Below are positions 1 to 6,961 of a stretch of DNA of 15,125 nt, one piece after another. A program made the position numbers and the translations under genes. Under the pieces are notes generated by a model. That model did no database searches and was not told where the DNA came from. It worked only from the letters and a program-made list of their open reading frames with translations. Numbering within the stretch: the first letter of the stretch is position 1; the number at the start of each line of letters is the position of its first letter. Origin of the DNA: an uncultured Prevotella sp. (GTDB lineage Bacteria > Bacteroidota > Bacteroidia > Bacteroidales > Bacteroidaceae); contig CAMQBR010000050.1 in the NCBI GenBank assembly GCA_946999045.1, positions 1-15,125 on the forward strand. Direction: 5' to 3'.

Positions 1-86
1 ATAAATAACGTAAAATACATAAAAAATTTGTATAATTATAATTGTTCTCGTTCTCGTATACGTGTGCATATTCATGAATGCGCTTG

Positions 87-119
87 CAAAGTTAATAATT
101 ATTTTGTGTTTCTTACAAA
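87..119 (-). promoter_or_regulatory. Bacteroidota-type promoter directed out of the window
   Basis: On the minus strand, TTTG (116-119) is followed after 21 bases by TAACTTTG (87-94). This matches the Bacteroidota sigma-ABfr consensus TTTG-N19-21-TAnnTTTG. Transcription would start near position 80 and run left, so the regulated gene lies mostly or wholly outside the window. Confidence 0.6.
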
Positions 120-303
120 ATATTGGCAAAAAAAAATAGCTTATTTTGCAAACTTCACATTGCAAAAGTAACATTTTTTATATACGTTTATTTTTTACAT
201 ATAGCACAAACAACAAACGACACTTGTTGCAAAAAAAACAAAAAATGTAACCTCTATATATAAAATATAATCTATAAGGTATTCCTTTCTCAACTTTTAT
301 TAC

Positions 304-311
304 TACTTTTG
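304..311 (+). promoter_or_regulatory. Possible -7 element for the kinase-peptidase-PqqD genes
   Basis: TACTTTTG matches the TAnnTTTG -7 consensus. No TTTG is found at the expected distance upstream, so the call is weak. It would give a leader of roughly 90 bases to the start at 409, or about 155 to the alternative start at 475. Confidence 0.3.
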
Positions 312-408
312 TCGCAATAGATTATGCTTTGCTCTTTACATTTAAACACTACCCAACAAAAAGGATAGCTGCAACAGCAAGCATTTTTTAAGACGTTAAT
401 ATTACCAA

Positions 409-1371
409 ATGCTTGATTTTATTATCAATGAAAATATCATAAGGAATAAAGGCTTTCCACTAAAGCAACAGAACATGGAATACCAAACTCAATATTATTG
501 TATTGCTGAACACTATATTGGTATTAGCTTTATAGCTCAGCAAGTTAACTTACTTAAGCTCATCCCTTCTCTCAACCCGTTTAGATGTGAAAAGCCCTCA
601 AATAATAAAGAGCTTTTGGCTAAGTTATTTATCGACAACACTTTACAACCCATTGACAAATCAAAATGCGAACTCATACGCAATTTTGATACAGGCAATG
701 GAATGACGCTTGTAGATAGATTACCTAACGGAGGCTATCAATATATTATCCACAACATCAAAGAAGAACAATGTTGCTTACTACAAACCGATAAAGATTT
801 TCAAAATTGCAAATGTGCCATTAGTGGAGATAACAATATGCAAAACTTTGGGCTCAACAATGCTTTAATGCTTATATATGCCTTTGCATCAAGCAAAAAA
901 GACACCTTGCTCATTCATGCCTCATTGGTACGCAACAATGGTTACGGATATGCCTTTATTGCCAAAAGCGGTACAGGTAAAAGCACCCAAGTTAGTATGT
1001 GGCTAAGATATATCAAGGGTAGCGATTTGATGAACGATGATAACCCTAATATCCGTATCATCAATGGCGCACTTTATATATATGGGAGTCCATGGAGCGG
1101 AAAAACACCTTGCTACCGCAAGATCAAAGCAAAATTAGGTGCCATAACACATATTGACAGAGCCCAGAAAAATAGTATAGAAAAACTTTCTACCATAAAC
1201 GCTTTTGCAGCATTAATGCCTTCATGTTCTACCATGAAATGGGATGAAACTATAACAGATTATATATGTCATACCATTGAGCAGCTTATTGCTACAACTG
1301 GCATCTATACTCTTCATTGTCTACCTAACCAAGAAGCTGCTGAAATTTGCTACAACACTATTGCAAAATAA
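409..1371 (+). CDS. HPr kinase/PEPCK-like P-loop protein
   Basis: This 320-residue protein belongs to the HPr-kinase/PEP-carboxykinase-like P-loop group found in many peptide-maturation loci. Seen in the sequence: an N-terminal half of about 165 residues without recognisable motifs; the LLIHAS segment (167-172) typical just before the nucleotide site; a P-loop AKSGTGKST (185-193); an acidic pair D210-D211 in LMNDDNP; and GSPWSGKTP (226-234), the HprK-like loop. In related lasso-peptide clusters such proteins phosphorylate the peptide; that role is inference here. The second methionine (position 475, residue 23) gives an N-terminus, MEYQTQYYCIAEHYIGISF, that looks more typical, so the first 22 residues may not be translated. 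No HPr or PTS gene is nearby, which argues against a true HPr kinase. The next gene follows after 54 bases. Confidence 0.75.
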   Translation: MLDFIINENIIRNKGFPLKQQNMEYQTQYYCIAEHYIGISFIAQQVNLLKLIPSLNPFRCEKPSNNKELLAKLFIDNTLQPIDKSKCELIRNFDTGNGMTLVDRLPNGGYQYIIHNIKEEQCCLLQTDKDFQNCKCAISGDNNMQNFGLNNALMLIYAFASSKKDTLLIHASLVRNNGYGYAFIAKSGTGKSTQVSMWLRYIKGSDLMNDDNPNIRIINGALYIYGSPWSGKTPCYRKIKAKLGAITHIDRAQKNSIEKLSTINAFAALMPSCSTMKWDETITDYICHTIEQLIATTGIYTLHCLPNQEAAEICYNTIAK

Positions 1372-1425
1372 CGAAGATGGGGGAAGGGTATTCTTACTAA
1401 CAACCCCAAATTACATCAATGTATA

Positions 1426-1920
1426 ATGACAAATAAAGACGATAAAAATATAACAAGAAAAAGCATCCTACTACATAATAGTGAGTTTCTACCTGAAGTG
1501 ATAAAAATTATCAATGAGAAACATACTGTTACTATTAGTCTCAAGGGGTTTAGTATGCGACCTTTTTTAGAGGATGGACGCGACAAAGCTCTACTTGCTC
1601 AACCCCACTCCCCCCTTCAAATAGGCGATATTGTACTGGCTGAAACGCATCCAGGTCATTATGTTTTACACCGCATCATTAACATCACCAAACAGGATGT
1701 TACGCTAAGAGGAGATGGTAACATTTTGGTGGAGCATTGCAAGGTTAAAGATATCAAGGCTTTTGCATTGGGATTTTATCGTAAAGGAAGAAACACATTA
1801 GATAGTACCAATAGCCAAAAGTTCAAAATATATTCTAAAATTTGGATGTTTCTCTTCCCTATTCGTCGCTACCTATTAGCTGTCTACAGGCGTTGGGTAA
1901 AACTTTTTGGTCCAATATAG
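1426..1920 (+). CDS. S24/S26-type serine peptidase (signal-peptidase-like)
   Basis: This 164-residue protein has the core of the S24/S26 peptidase clan. GFSMRPFLEDG (41-51) carries the probable nucleophile Ser43. GDIVLAE (68-74) is the usual strand after it. YVLHRI (79-84) offers His82 where ER/archaeal-type signal peptidases use histidine in place of lysine. RGDGN (95-99) provides a candidate Asp97. The C-terminus (about 137-160) is a hydrophobic and basic helix, perhaps membrane-associated, and there is no N-terminal anchor. Between an HprK-like protein and a PqqD-like protein, it is a reasonable candidate for leader-peptide removal, which is inference. It could instead be an ordinary minor signal peptidase. 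Its stop codon TAG shares its last base with the left end of repeat copy A. Confidence 0.75.
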   Translation: MTNKDDKNITRKSILLHNSEFLPEVIKIINEKHTVTISLKGFSMRPFLEDGRDKALLAQPHSPLQIGDIVLAETHPGHYVLHRIINITKQDVTLRGDGNILVEHCKVKDIKAFALGFYRKGRNTLDSTNSQKFKIYSKIWMFLFPIRRYLLAVYRRWVKLFGPI

Positions 1921-2174
1921 GGCGGTTTTATTAATTAGCTTTGACAGATGGTGCGACTATTTTTGAGGTCAATTTGTTTATGAGTGAAGGAGTATAGCGA
2001 GCTATACTACTGAACGAACAAGCAAAATTGAACCAAAAACGGAGCAAGCCGAATACAATCAAACTTGTTTGAATTGTTGAGGCGCAGCTTGTTTTATATA
2101 AAAAGAGTTCACAAAATAACAAAACGTAAAAACACTGACAAAAAAACTTTACGGTGGTAATTTATAGAACCACC
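1920..2174 (+). repeat. MITE-like repeat, copy A (complete)
   Basis: This is a 255-bp element. The left end reads GGGCGGTTTTATTAATTAGC and the right end is the inverted form TAATTTATAGAACCACC, flanked on both sides by TA. An 18-bp inner palindrome lies at 1991-2008 (AGTATAGC-GA-GCTATACT). The copy is closely similar to copies B and C over its interior. It lies between the peptidase and pqqD-like genes, starting at the last base of the peptidase stop codon. A minus-strand frame runs through it (1931-2122) but is not preserved in copy C, so the element is treated as non-coding. Confidence 0.85.
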
Positions 2175-2206
2175 TATAATAAATTTATTAAAATAAAAGA
2201 AAACTT

Positions 2207-2476
2207 ATGAAATTAAAACCAGGATTTAAACTTCGTAATATTTGCGGCGAGAATATTCTTACCGCCGAAGGAAAAGAAAATATAGACTTTAGTAACATTA
2301 TTAGCATGAATGATACTTCTGTTTATCTTTGGCAATCGGTTCAAAACAAAGAGTTTACCATTAATGAACTGGTAAAACTTTTAGTAGATCAATATAACAT
2401 AGATGAAGAAACCGCAAGAAAGGATGTTCAAGAATTAACCCAACAATGGATAAAAATAGGCATCTGTGAGAAATAA
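2207..2476 (+). CDS. PqqD-like peptide-binding (RRE) protein
   Basis: This 89-residue protein has the layout of the PqqD family: an N-terminal beta part (MKLKPGFKLRNICGENILTA), the central SVYLWQSVQ segment (38-46) typical of the first helix, and a helical half with FTINELVKLLVDQYNID (50-66) and a DVQELTQQW helix. PqqD proteins are RiPP recognition elements that bind the leader of a precursor peptide and present it to a maturase. Grouping with an HprK-like protein and an S24/S26 peptidase fits such a locus, but no precursor, radical-SAM enzyme or cyclase is visible here. Copy A of the repeat separates it from the peptidase gene, leaving a gap of 286 bases. A two-way terminator follows. Confidence 0.75.
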   Translation: MKLKPGFKLRNICGENILTAEGKENIDFSNIISMNDTSVYLWQSVQNKEFTINELVKLLVDQYNIDEETARKDVQELTQQWIKIGICEK

Positions 2477-2486
2477 GACAAAAGAT

Positions 2487-2530
2487 AAAAGTTTCGGTTC
2501 ACACAATATGCCTGCTGAACCAAAACTTTT
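2487..2530. terminator. Bidirectional terminator between the pqqD-like gene and dfx
   Basis: A 15-bp stem pairs AAAAGTTTCGGTTCA (2487-2501) with TGAACCAAAACTTTT (2516-2530), with one mismatch and a loop of 14 bases. A-rich and T-rich flanks lie on both sides. It sits between two converging genes and can serve both strands. Confidence 0.75.
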
Positions 2531-2541
2531 TTACACTGCTT

Positions 2542-2922
2542 CTATAAAAAAGCTTTCCACAAACCGTGCAAATTACAATATTCACGAGCTGCTACAGCTT
2601 CCTCATTGGTCATAAATTCTGCAACAGGCTTGTCCGTAGGCGCAAGGTTCTTACGCATTACTCCTGTCTTCGTTTCCAACTCTATCCATTGTATGTAATG
2701 CGCTTCAGTCATAGGATGCTCTACCGACCCAACTGATACCCTGTATCCTCCTTCTATTTTCTCAATAACAGGAACATGCTTTTCTTTAGCACCATCTGTT
2801 GTATTTTCGGTTAATACTTTCATAGGAGAGCCACAACAGCTAAGAGTGCCCTGCCCCATACTCACTACTTCAATAATATTACCACAAGTTGAACACTTGT
2901 AAATTTGTTTTGTCTTTGTCAT
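2542..2922 (-). CDS. dfx: Desulfoferrodoxin (superoxide reductase, two-iron type)
   Basis: This 126-residue protein reduces superoxide to hydrogen peroxide without making oxygen, a common anaerobe defence; electrons usually come from rubredoxin. The N-terminal desulforedoxin domain has four cysteines for the FeCys4 centre: C10, C13, C29, C30 (YKCSTCG and LSCCGSPM). The C-terminal domain supplies the FeHis4Cys catalytic site: H49 (EKHVPVIE), H69 (VEHPM), H75 (AHYIQW), C116 and H119 (EYCNLHGLW). K48, next to H49, corresponds to the conserved lysine of the active site. Length and all ligands are as expected for an intact class I enzyme. It has its own strong promoter at 2958-2989 and a terminator downstream, so it is probably transcribed alone. 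Confidence 0.95.
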   Translation of the reverse strand: MTKTKQIYKCSTCGNIIEVVSMGQGTLSCCGSPMKVLTENTTDGAKEKHVPVIEKIEGGYRVSVGSVEHPMTEAHYIQWIELETKTGVMRKNLAPTDKPVAEFMTNEEAVAAREYCNLHGLWKAFL

Positions 2923-2957
2923 AATGTTTTGTATTCTATTATTTTAATGTATCACCA

Positions 2958-2989
2958 CAAAAATAATGTAATAATTTCAAATTTGCAAA
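2958..2989 (-). promoter_or_regulatory. Promoter of dfx
   Basis: On the minus strand TTTG (2986-2989), a gap of 20 bases and TATTTTTG (2958-2965) match the Bacteroidota consensus exactly. Transcription would begin near 2951, about 30 bases before the dfx start codon. Confidence 0.7.
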
Positions 2990-3045
2990 TTTCTGTATAC
3001 TTTTTCTTTCTTATTAGGTAAAAAAAAACTTTAAACGCAACATTA

Positions 3046-3201
3046 TCAGCTTTTAAAGAGCGAATAAAGAAGAACTACTACACTTATTATAATAATAAGA
3101 ACAATAAGCCGTAAAGCACAACTTGTAAGTTTTTTTACAACAATACCTCCAGCTATAATCGCTAACAAAACATATATATATAATGTAAAATTCGACCCCA
3201 T
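3046..3201 (-). CDS. 51-residue predicted membrane microprotein
   Basis: A minus-strand frame of 51 codons encodes MGSNFTLYIYVLLAIIAGGI, then VVKKLTSCALRL, then a second very hydrophobic run rich in I, L and V, ending LLYSLFKS. Two membrane helices (about 5-22 and 31-48) are joined by a short basic loop, so a small inner-membrane hairpin protein is predicted. The clean hydrophobic-basic-hydrophobic pattern without internal stops, in such AT-rich DNA, argues for a real gene. I do not recognise a function. It lies 76 bases downstream of rluA on the same strand, with mini-repeat M1 between them, and may share its transcript. The dfx promoter begins 56 bases past its stop. Conservation was not checked. 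Confidence 0.6.
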   Translation of the reverse strand: MGSNFTLYIYVLLAIIAGGIVVKKLTSCALRLIVLIIIISVVVLLYSLFKS

Positions 3202-3235
3202 CTATTTTCCCCTCAAAAAAAAATAACTACTTACA

Positions 3236-3305
3236 GCCGTTTCTATAAATTAGCTTTCTTAAATTTCGTACTTATATTTAAGGGCGGTAATTTACAGAAC
3301 CAGCT
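3236..3305. repeat. Miniature repeat element M1 overlapping the rluA 3' end
   Basis: About 70 bp consist of little more than the two ends of the repeat family. The left end is GCCGTTTCTATAAATTAGC (3236-3254). The right end is the inverted form GGGCGGTAATTTACAGAACC (3282-3301) plus AGC. About 27 unrelated bases lie between them. The right end covers the last eight codons and nearly reaches the stop codon of rluA. Confidence 0.7.
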
Positions 3306-4189
3306 TTAAATAAATGAGTAAAAGCTGAAGGTATGGGCGTTTCAAACTCCATAGGATTATGCGTAACAGGATGATAAAAACATAACACATACGCATGCAA
3401 ACAAAGTCTACCTATAGCATCATCTCCATTTCCATATTTCTTATCTCCACACACAGGATGCCCCATATCTGCCGAATGTACGCGTATTTGGTTCTTTCGT
3501 CCAGTCTCCAATCTAAATTCTACCAGTGAATGTTCTGTTGTACGATTTAAGGTATGAAAATGAGTTACAGCAAATTTTCCGCCATTATCTACATTGCTCG
3601 AATAGGTAAAATACGCCTTATTATCTTTCAACCAGTTAGATATAGTACCCTCATCGTTTTCCATTTCACCCGATACTACAGCCACATATCTTCTATCATA
3701 CACATTGTTATGCCAGTTGTGCTCCAATTGCTGTGCCGTTACCACATCCTTGGCATAAATCATAAGTCCACTCGTATCCCTGTCAAGTCGATGCACTACG
3801 TGCGCTGTACACTTTTGCTTGCTCTTTTTAAAGTAATCATCCAGCACCCTTTTCACATTCAACGATGAGTGCCCAGCAGCCATTGACAAAATACCAGCTT
3901 GCTTTTCTATCACTACCAAATATCGGTCTTCATAAACTATCTTGACATAACGGCTCTTAAATAGATTATTTTTTTTAGTCTTACTCACCGCTATTTTCAT
4001 TCCAGCCTTAAGCGGATAGTCAAACTGTGTTATCTGTTTTCCGTTTACAATAATACCTCGTCCAGCCAATGTTGCCTTTATTTTAGTTTTACTCAACTGT
4101 GTAACATTGTTGAGAAGCCAATTCAGCAAGGTATCATCTTGCTGCACTACATATCTATCATATTCATTTTGCCGTGATATAAAATCCAT
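3278..4189 (-). CDS. RluA-family pseudouridine synthase
   Basis: This 303-residue enzyme converts a specific uridine in rRNA or tRNA to pseudouridine. An S4-type RNA-binding domain occupies about residues 17-70 (TLLNWLLNNVT to GMKIAVS). The catalytic domain starts near 82 and carries the RluA motif HRLDRDTSGLM (133-143), with D136 the catalytic aspartate. RKNQIRVHSADMGHPVCGDKKYG is the usual late motif, split here as RKNQIRVH and GHPVCGDKKYG. The exact target cannot be told from sequence. The last eight residues (AGSVNYRP) are encoded by the end of mini-repeat M1, so the native C-terminus was probably replaced or extended. The start is 24 bases from a -7 motif. Confidence 0.9.
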   Translation of the reverse strand: MDFISRQNEYDRYVVQQDDTLLNWLLNNVTQLSKTKIKATLAGRGIIVNGKQITQFDYPLKAGMKIAVSKTKKNNLFKSRYVKIVYEDRYLVVIEKQAGILSMAAGHSSLNVKRVLDDYFKKSKQKCTAHVVHRLDRDTSGLMIYAKDVVTAQQLEHNWHNNVYDRRYVAVVSGEMENDEGTISNWLKDNKAYFTYSSNVDNGGKFAVTHFHTLNRTTEHSLVEFRLETGRKNQIRVHSADMGHPVCGDKKYGNGDDAIGRLCLHAYVLCFYHPVTHNPMEFETPIPSAFTHLFKAGSVNYRP

Positions 4190-4212
4190 TTCTTATCTAC
4201 TTTTATTCGTTG

Positions 4213-4220
4213 CAAAGTTA
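4213..4220 (-). promoter_or_regulatory. Probable -7 element of rluA
   Basis: TAACTTTG on the minus strand matches TAnnTTTG exactly and lies 24 bases before the rluA start codon. No TTTG is visible at the usual -33 distance. Confidence 0.5.
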
Positions 4221-4790
4221 CCACTTTTTTACTTATTTATCCATATAAGCATTACAAATATCGCAACATACATATTGTTTCAAACATATATTTTATAAAC
4301 TGGTTTTACAAAAGAATGTGTGAAAAGCCACTGAATTTTATTATGAATTATCTTTACAATCGTCTCTCTATTATTTGAATATTTTGAAACAAATGAAAAT
4401 CACTTCAAAATACGCAAAACACAAACAGGTTTATATTTTATTATCAATCATCACCTTATAAATATCCACACTTTTTTTATGTACTAAAATAGCTATAAAT
4501 TACATTAGATAAGTACATTTTTGATACATAACCTCATTGAGTTAATGCCATTATATCCACGAAATAGGCAGATAAAGTTATTGAGTTTGTACCACAACAC
4601 CATAGAAATAACATAATTAAGCACACACGGTAGCAAAAAAGTATAGTAAAATTCTCCTAAACCGCAATATGCAGAATTGTTATTTTCTTTGCTATTTTTC
4701 TTTACGAAATAACACTCAATTTGCTATTCCATAAATTATATTTTTTATTAATTTACAAATATCCAATTTACATATCTCAATAAAAATGAG
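4221..4790. other. AT-rich stretch with no gene seen
   Basis: About 570 bases separate the divergent rluA and ABC-F transcripts. Only very short frames occur. One of 22 codons at 4393-4461 encodes a basic start followed by a short hydrophobic run, which could be a decayed gene remnant but is not supported. No tRNA-like or strong hairpin structure was noticed. The right end carries the ABC-F promoter. Confidence 0.5.
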
Positions 4791-4798
4791 TATCTTTG
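4767..4798 (+). promoter_or_regulatory. Promoter of the ABC-F gene
   Basis: TATCTTTG (4791-4798) is a perfect -7 element, and TTTA (4767-4770) stands 20 bases upstream, one mismatch from TTTG. The start site would be near 4805, giving a leader of about 280 bases that is mostly repeat copy B. Confidence 0.65.
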
Positions 4799-4826
4799 CA
4801 AAGCAGAAGTATCAGTTTAAGGATAA

Positions 4827-5070
4827 GGGTGGTTCTATCAATTAGCTTTGACAGATTGCGAGACTATTTTTGAGGTTAATTTGTTTGTGAGTGAAGGAGT
4901 ATAACGAGCTATACTACTGAACGAACAAGAAAAATTGAACCAAAAACAGAGCAAGCCGAATACAATCAAACTTGTTTGAATTGTTGAGGCGCAGCCTGTT
5001 TTATATAAAAAGAGTACACAAGATGACAAAACATAAAAACACTGACATAAAAACACTGACATAAAAACTT
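4827..5070 (+). repeat. MITE-like repeat, copy B (right end missing)
   Basis: The left end GGGTGGTTCTATCAATTAGC and the interior match copy A closely, including the palindrome with one mismatch (4898-4915). The copy breaks off at about 5070, just where the right inverted end should follow. It ends instead in a 14-bp direct repeat (ATAAAAACACTGAC at 5033-5046 and 5047-5060, with a partial third unit). It occupies the leader between the promoter at 4791 and the ABC-F start at 5084. Confidence 0.8.
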
Positions 5071-5083
5071 AAAAAACTAAAAT

Positions 5084-6697
5084 ATGATTACAATTACAAA
5101 TCTTGCAATACAGTTTGGCAAGAGAGTTCTATACAAAGACGTTAATATCAAGTTTACTCACGGCAACATCTACGGTATCATTGGAGCCAATGGTGCAGGA
5201 AAATCTACTTTATTAAGAGCTATCAGTGGCGATTTAGAACCCAACAAAGGTAACGTAGAACTGGGCCCAGGCGAGCGCTTGTCGGTACTTGAACAAGATC
5301 ACTTTAAGTATGATGCCTACAAAGTAATGGACACCGTTCTCATGGGGCATCAACCTCTGTGGAAAAACATGAAAGAGCGCGAGGCTTTATACAACAAACC
5401 AGAAATGACCGAAGAAGACGGTAACCGTGCAGCTGACTTAGAATTGAAGTTTGCCGAGATGAATGGGTGGGAAGCGGAAAGCAATGCCGCCCAACTATTG
5501 CAGCACCTTGGCATCAACGAACATATGCACAACAAGCAGATGTCTGAGCTTTCTAACAACGAGAAGGTACGTGTAATGTTGGCAAGAGCATTATTTGGAA
5601 ATCCTGAAAACCTCTTATTGGATGAACCTACCAACGATCTTGACCTTGAATCGGTACAGTGGTTAGAAGAGTATTTGAGCAATATTGAACAAACAGTATT
5701 GGTTGTTAGCCACGACCGCCACTTCCTTGATGCCGTAAGTACACAGACTGTAGATATTGATTTTGGCAAGGTTACTGTATTCTCTGGTAACTATTCCTTC
5801 TGGTATGAGAGTTCACAATTGGCTCTTCGTCAGGCACAAAACCAAAAGATGAAGGCAGAAGAAAAACGCAAGCAACTGGAGGAATTCATTCGTCGCTTCT
5901 CTGCCAATGTGGCAAAGAGCAAGCAAACCACCTCTCGTAAAAAGATGTTGGAAAAGCTGAATATTGAAGAAATCCGCCCCTCAAGTCGTAAGTACCCTGG
6001 TATCATCTTCCAAATGGAACGCGAACCAGGTAATCAGATTTTAGAGGTAGAAGGCTTGAAGGCTGTTGATACAGACGGAACTGTATTGTTTGATAACATA
6101 AGCTTTACAGTAGAAAAAGGCCAAAAGGTTGTATTTTTAAGCCATAATCCTAAGGCAATGACAGCCTTATTCGAGATTATCAATAACAAGCGCAAGCCCG
6201 ATGCTGGCACTTACAAATGGGGAGTTACCATTACTACCGCTTATTTGCCATTAGATAATGCAGAATTCTTTAACTCTGATATGAACTTAGTAGACTGGCT
6301 TGGACAATTTGGTACAGGTAACGAAGTAGCAATGAAAGGCTATTTGGGCAGAATGTTATTCTCTGGCGAAGAGGTTTTGAAAAAAGTTAATGTACTTTCT
6401 GGAGGCGAAAAAATGCGTTGTATGATTGCACGTATGCAACTGAAAAACGCTAACTGCCTTATTTTAGACACACCTACCAACCATCTTGACTTGGAAAGTA
6501 TTCAGGCTTTTAACAACAACTTGGTGGCATTTAAAGGCAATATCCTCTTCTCAAGCCATGACCACGAGTTTATACAAACCGTTGCAAACCGTATTATTGA
6601 ACTTACACCAAAAGGCACAATTGATAAGCTCATGGATTACGATGAATACATCTACAATGAAAACATCAAGGAACTGAAAGAAAAAATGTACCAATAA
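5084..6697 (+). CDS. ABC-F family ATPase, YbiT-like
   Basis: This 537-residue soluble protein has two ATP-binding domains in one chain and no membrane segment, the ABC-F layout. Such proteins act on ribosomes, for example at the E-site, to rescue or tune translation. Domain 1 has Walker A GIIGANGAGKST (31-42), a degenerate signature LSNNEK (156-161), Walker B LLLDEPTNDLD (177-187) and switch SHDRHF (209-214). The linker (about 240-310) is charged and helical. Domain 2 has signature LSGGEK (438-443) and SHDHEF (491-496). Its P-loop position reads FLSHNPKAMTALF (351-363) without the GKT core, and Walker B is LDTPTNHLD with Thr463 in place of the catalytic glutamate. Domain spacing resembles E. 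coli YbiT rather than antibiotic-resistance ABC-F types. The exact role is not predicted. Confidence 0.9.
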   Translation: MITITNLAIQFGKRVLYKDVNIKFTHGNIYGIIGANGAGKSTLLRAISGDLEPNKGNVELGPGERLSVLEQDHFKYDAYKVMDTVLMGHQPLWKNMKEREALYNKPEMTEEDGNRAADLELKFAEMNGWEAESNAAQLLQHLGINEHMHNKQMSELSNNEKVRVMLARALFGNPENLLLDEPTNDLDLESVQWLEEYLSNIEQTVLVVSHDRHFLDAVSTQTVDIDFGKVTVFSGNYSFWYESSQLALRQAQNQKMKAEEKRKQLEEFIRRFSANVAKSKQTTSRKKMLEKLNIEEIRPSSRKYPGIIFQMEREPGNQILEVEGLKAVDTDGTVLFDNISFTVEKGQKVVFLSHNPKAMTALFEIINNKRKPDAGTYKWGVTITTAYLPLDNAEFFNSDMNLVDWLGQFGTGNEVAMKGYLGRMLFSGEEVLKKVNVLSGGEKMRCMIARMQLKNANCLILDTPTNHLDLESIQAFNNNLVAFKGNILFSSHDHEFIQTVANRIIELTPKGTIDKLMDYDEYIYNENIKELKEKMYQ

Positions 6698-6802
6698 TGA
6701 GAAAAATTATTGAGAGTTAACGTGAGTTATCTGCCAAATGTTTACAACCGAAAAGAATATGCTAAAAGCCAAGTTGTGCTAGCATAACATCTCTATTCTA
6801 TA

Positions 6803-6841
6803 GGCTGGTTCTATAAATTACCAACATAGATAGAACCAGTC
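6803..6841. repeat. Miniature repeat element M2 (hairpin)
   Basis: A 39-bp sequence made only of the repeat-family ends. CTGGTTCTAT (6805-6814) pairs perfectly with ATAGAACCAG (6830-6839) over 10 bp, around a 15-base loop that keeps the family's AAATTACCAA. TA lies at the left border. It sits between the ABC-F gene and grpE and has no T-tract of a classic terminator. Confidence 0.7.
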
Positions 6842-6961
6842 TTATACAATATAAACATGACAACAAAAGCAAATAATGAGGGCAACGCCTAAGTAGCTAA
6901 CAAGTAACAGCGTTCTTGGCAAGGTTTTTGCTATTATTAGATAAAAAAAATAATATTCAAT

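Larger units (their letters stand above)
1..408. other. AT-rich intergenic region, no gene seen
   Basis: No reading frame of convincing length or composition is visible on either strand. The stretch is rich in A and T runs. It contains a well-formed leftward promoter near its left end and a weaker rightward -7 motif near 304. It is best read as a divergent intergenic region between a minus-strand gene to the left, outside the window, and the plus-strand kinase-like gene at 409/475. A 14-codon frame at 324-368 was seen but has no support. Confidence 0.6.

Noticed and set aside
1931..2122. Minus-strand 63-codon frame inside repeat copy A, with a similar 74-codon frame in copy B (4838-5062)
   Set aside because: The frame follows the repeat, shows no protein-like composition, and is broken by a one-base deletion in copy C. 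It is a by-product of the repeat.
3554..3868. Plus-strand 104-codon frame opposite rluA
   Set aside because: It lies wholly inside the well-supported RluA-family gene on the other strand and has no family features.
4393..4461. 22-codon plus-strand frame with a basic start and a short hydrophobic run
   Set aside because: Too short to call; nothing follows it and no promoter is adjacent. It may be the remnant of a lost gene.
1920..5070. CRISPR array
   Set aside because: The repeats are long, widely spaced, in both orientations and have inverted ends, with no regular short repeat-spacer pattern or cas genes.
5350..5769. Minus-strand 139-codon frame opposite the ABC-F gene
   Set aside because: It is antisense to the conserved first ATPase domain. 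The serine- and cysteine-rich composition is typical of an antisense shadow.
6856..6891. 11-codon upstream frame before grpE (MTTKANNEGNA)
   Set aside because: Could be a leader peptide, but there is no regulatory structure or stalling motif to support it.
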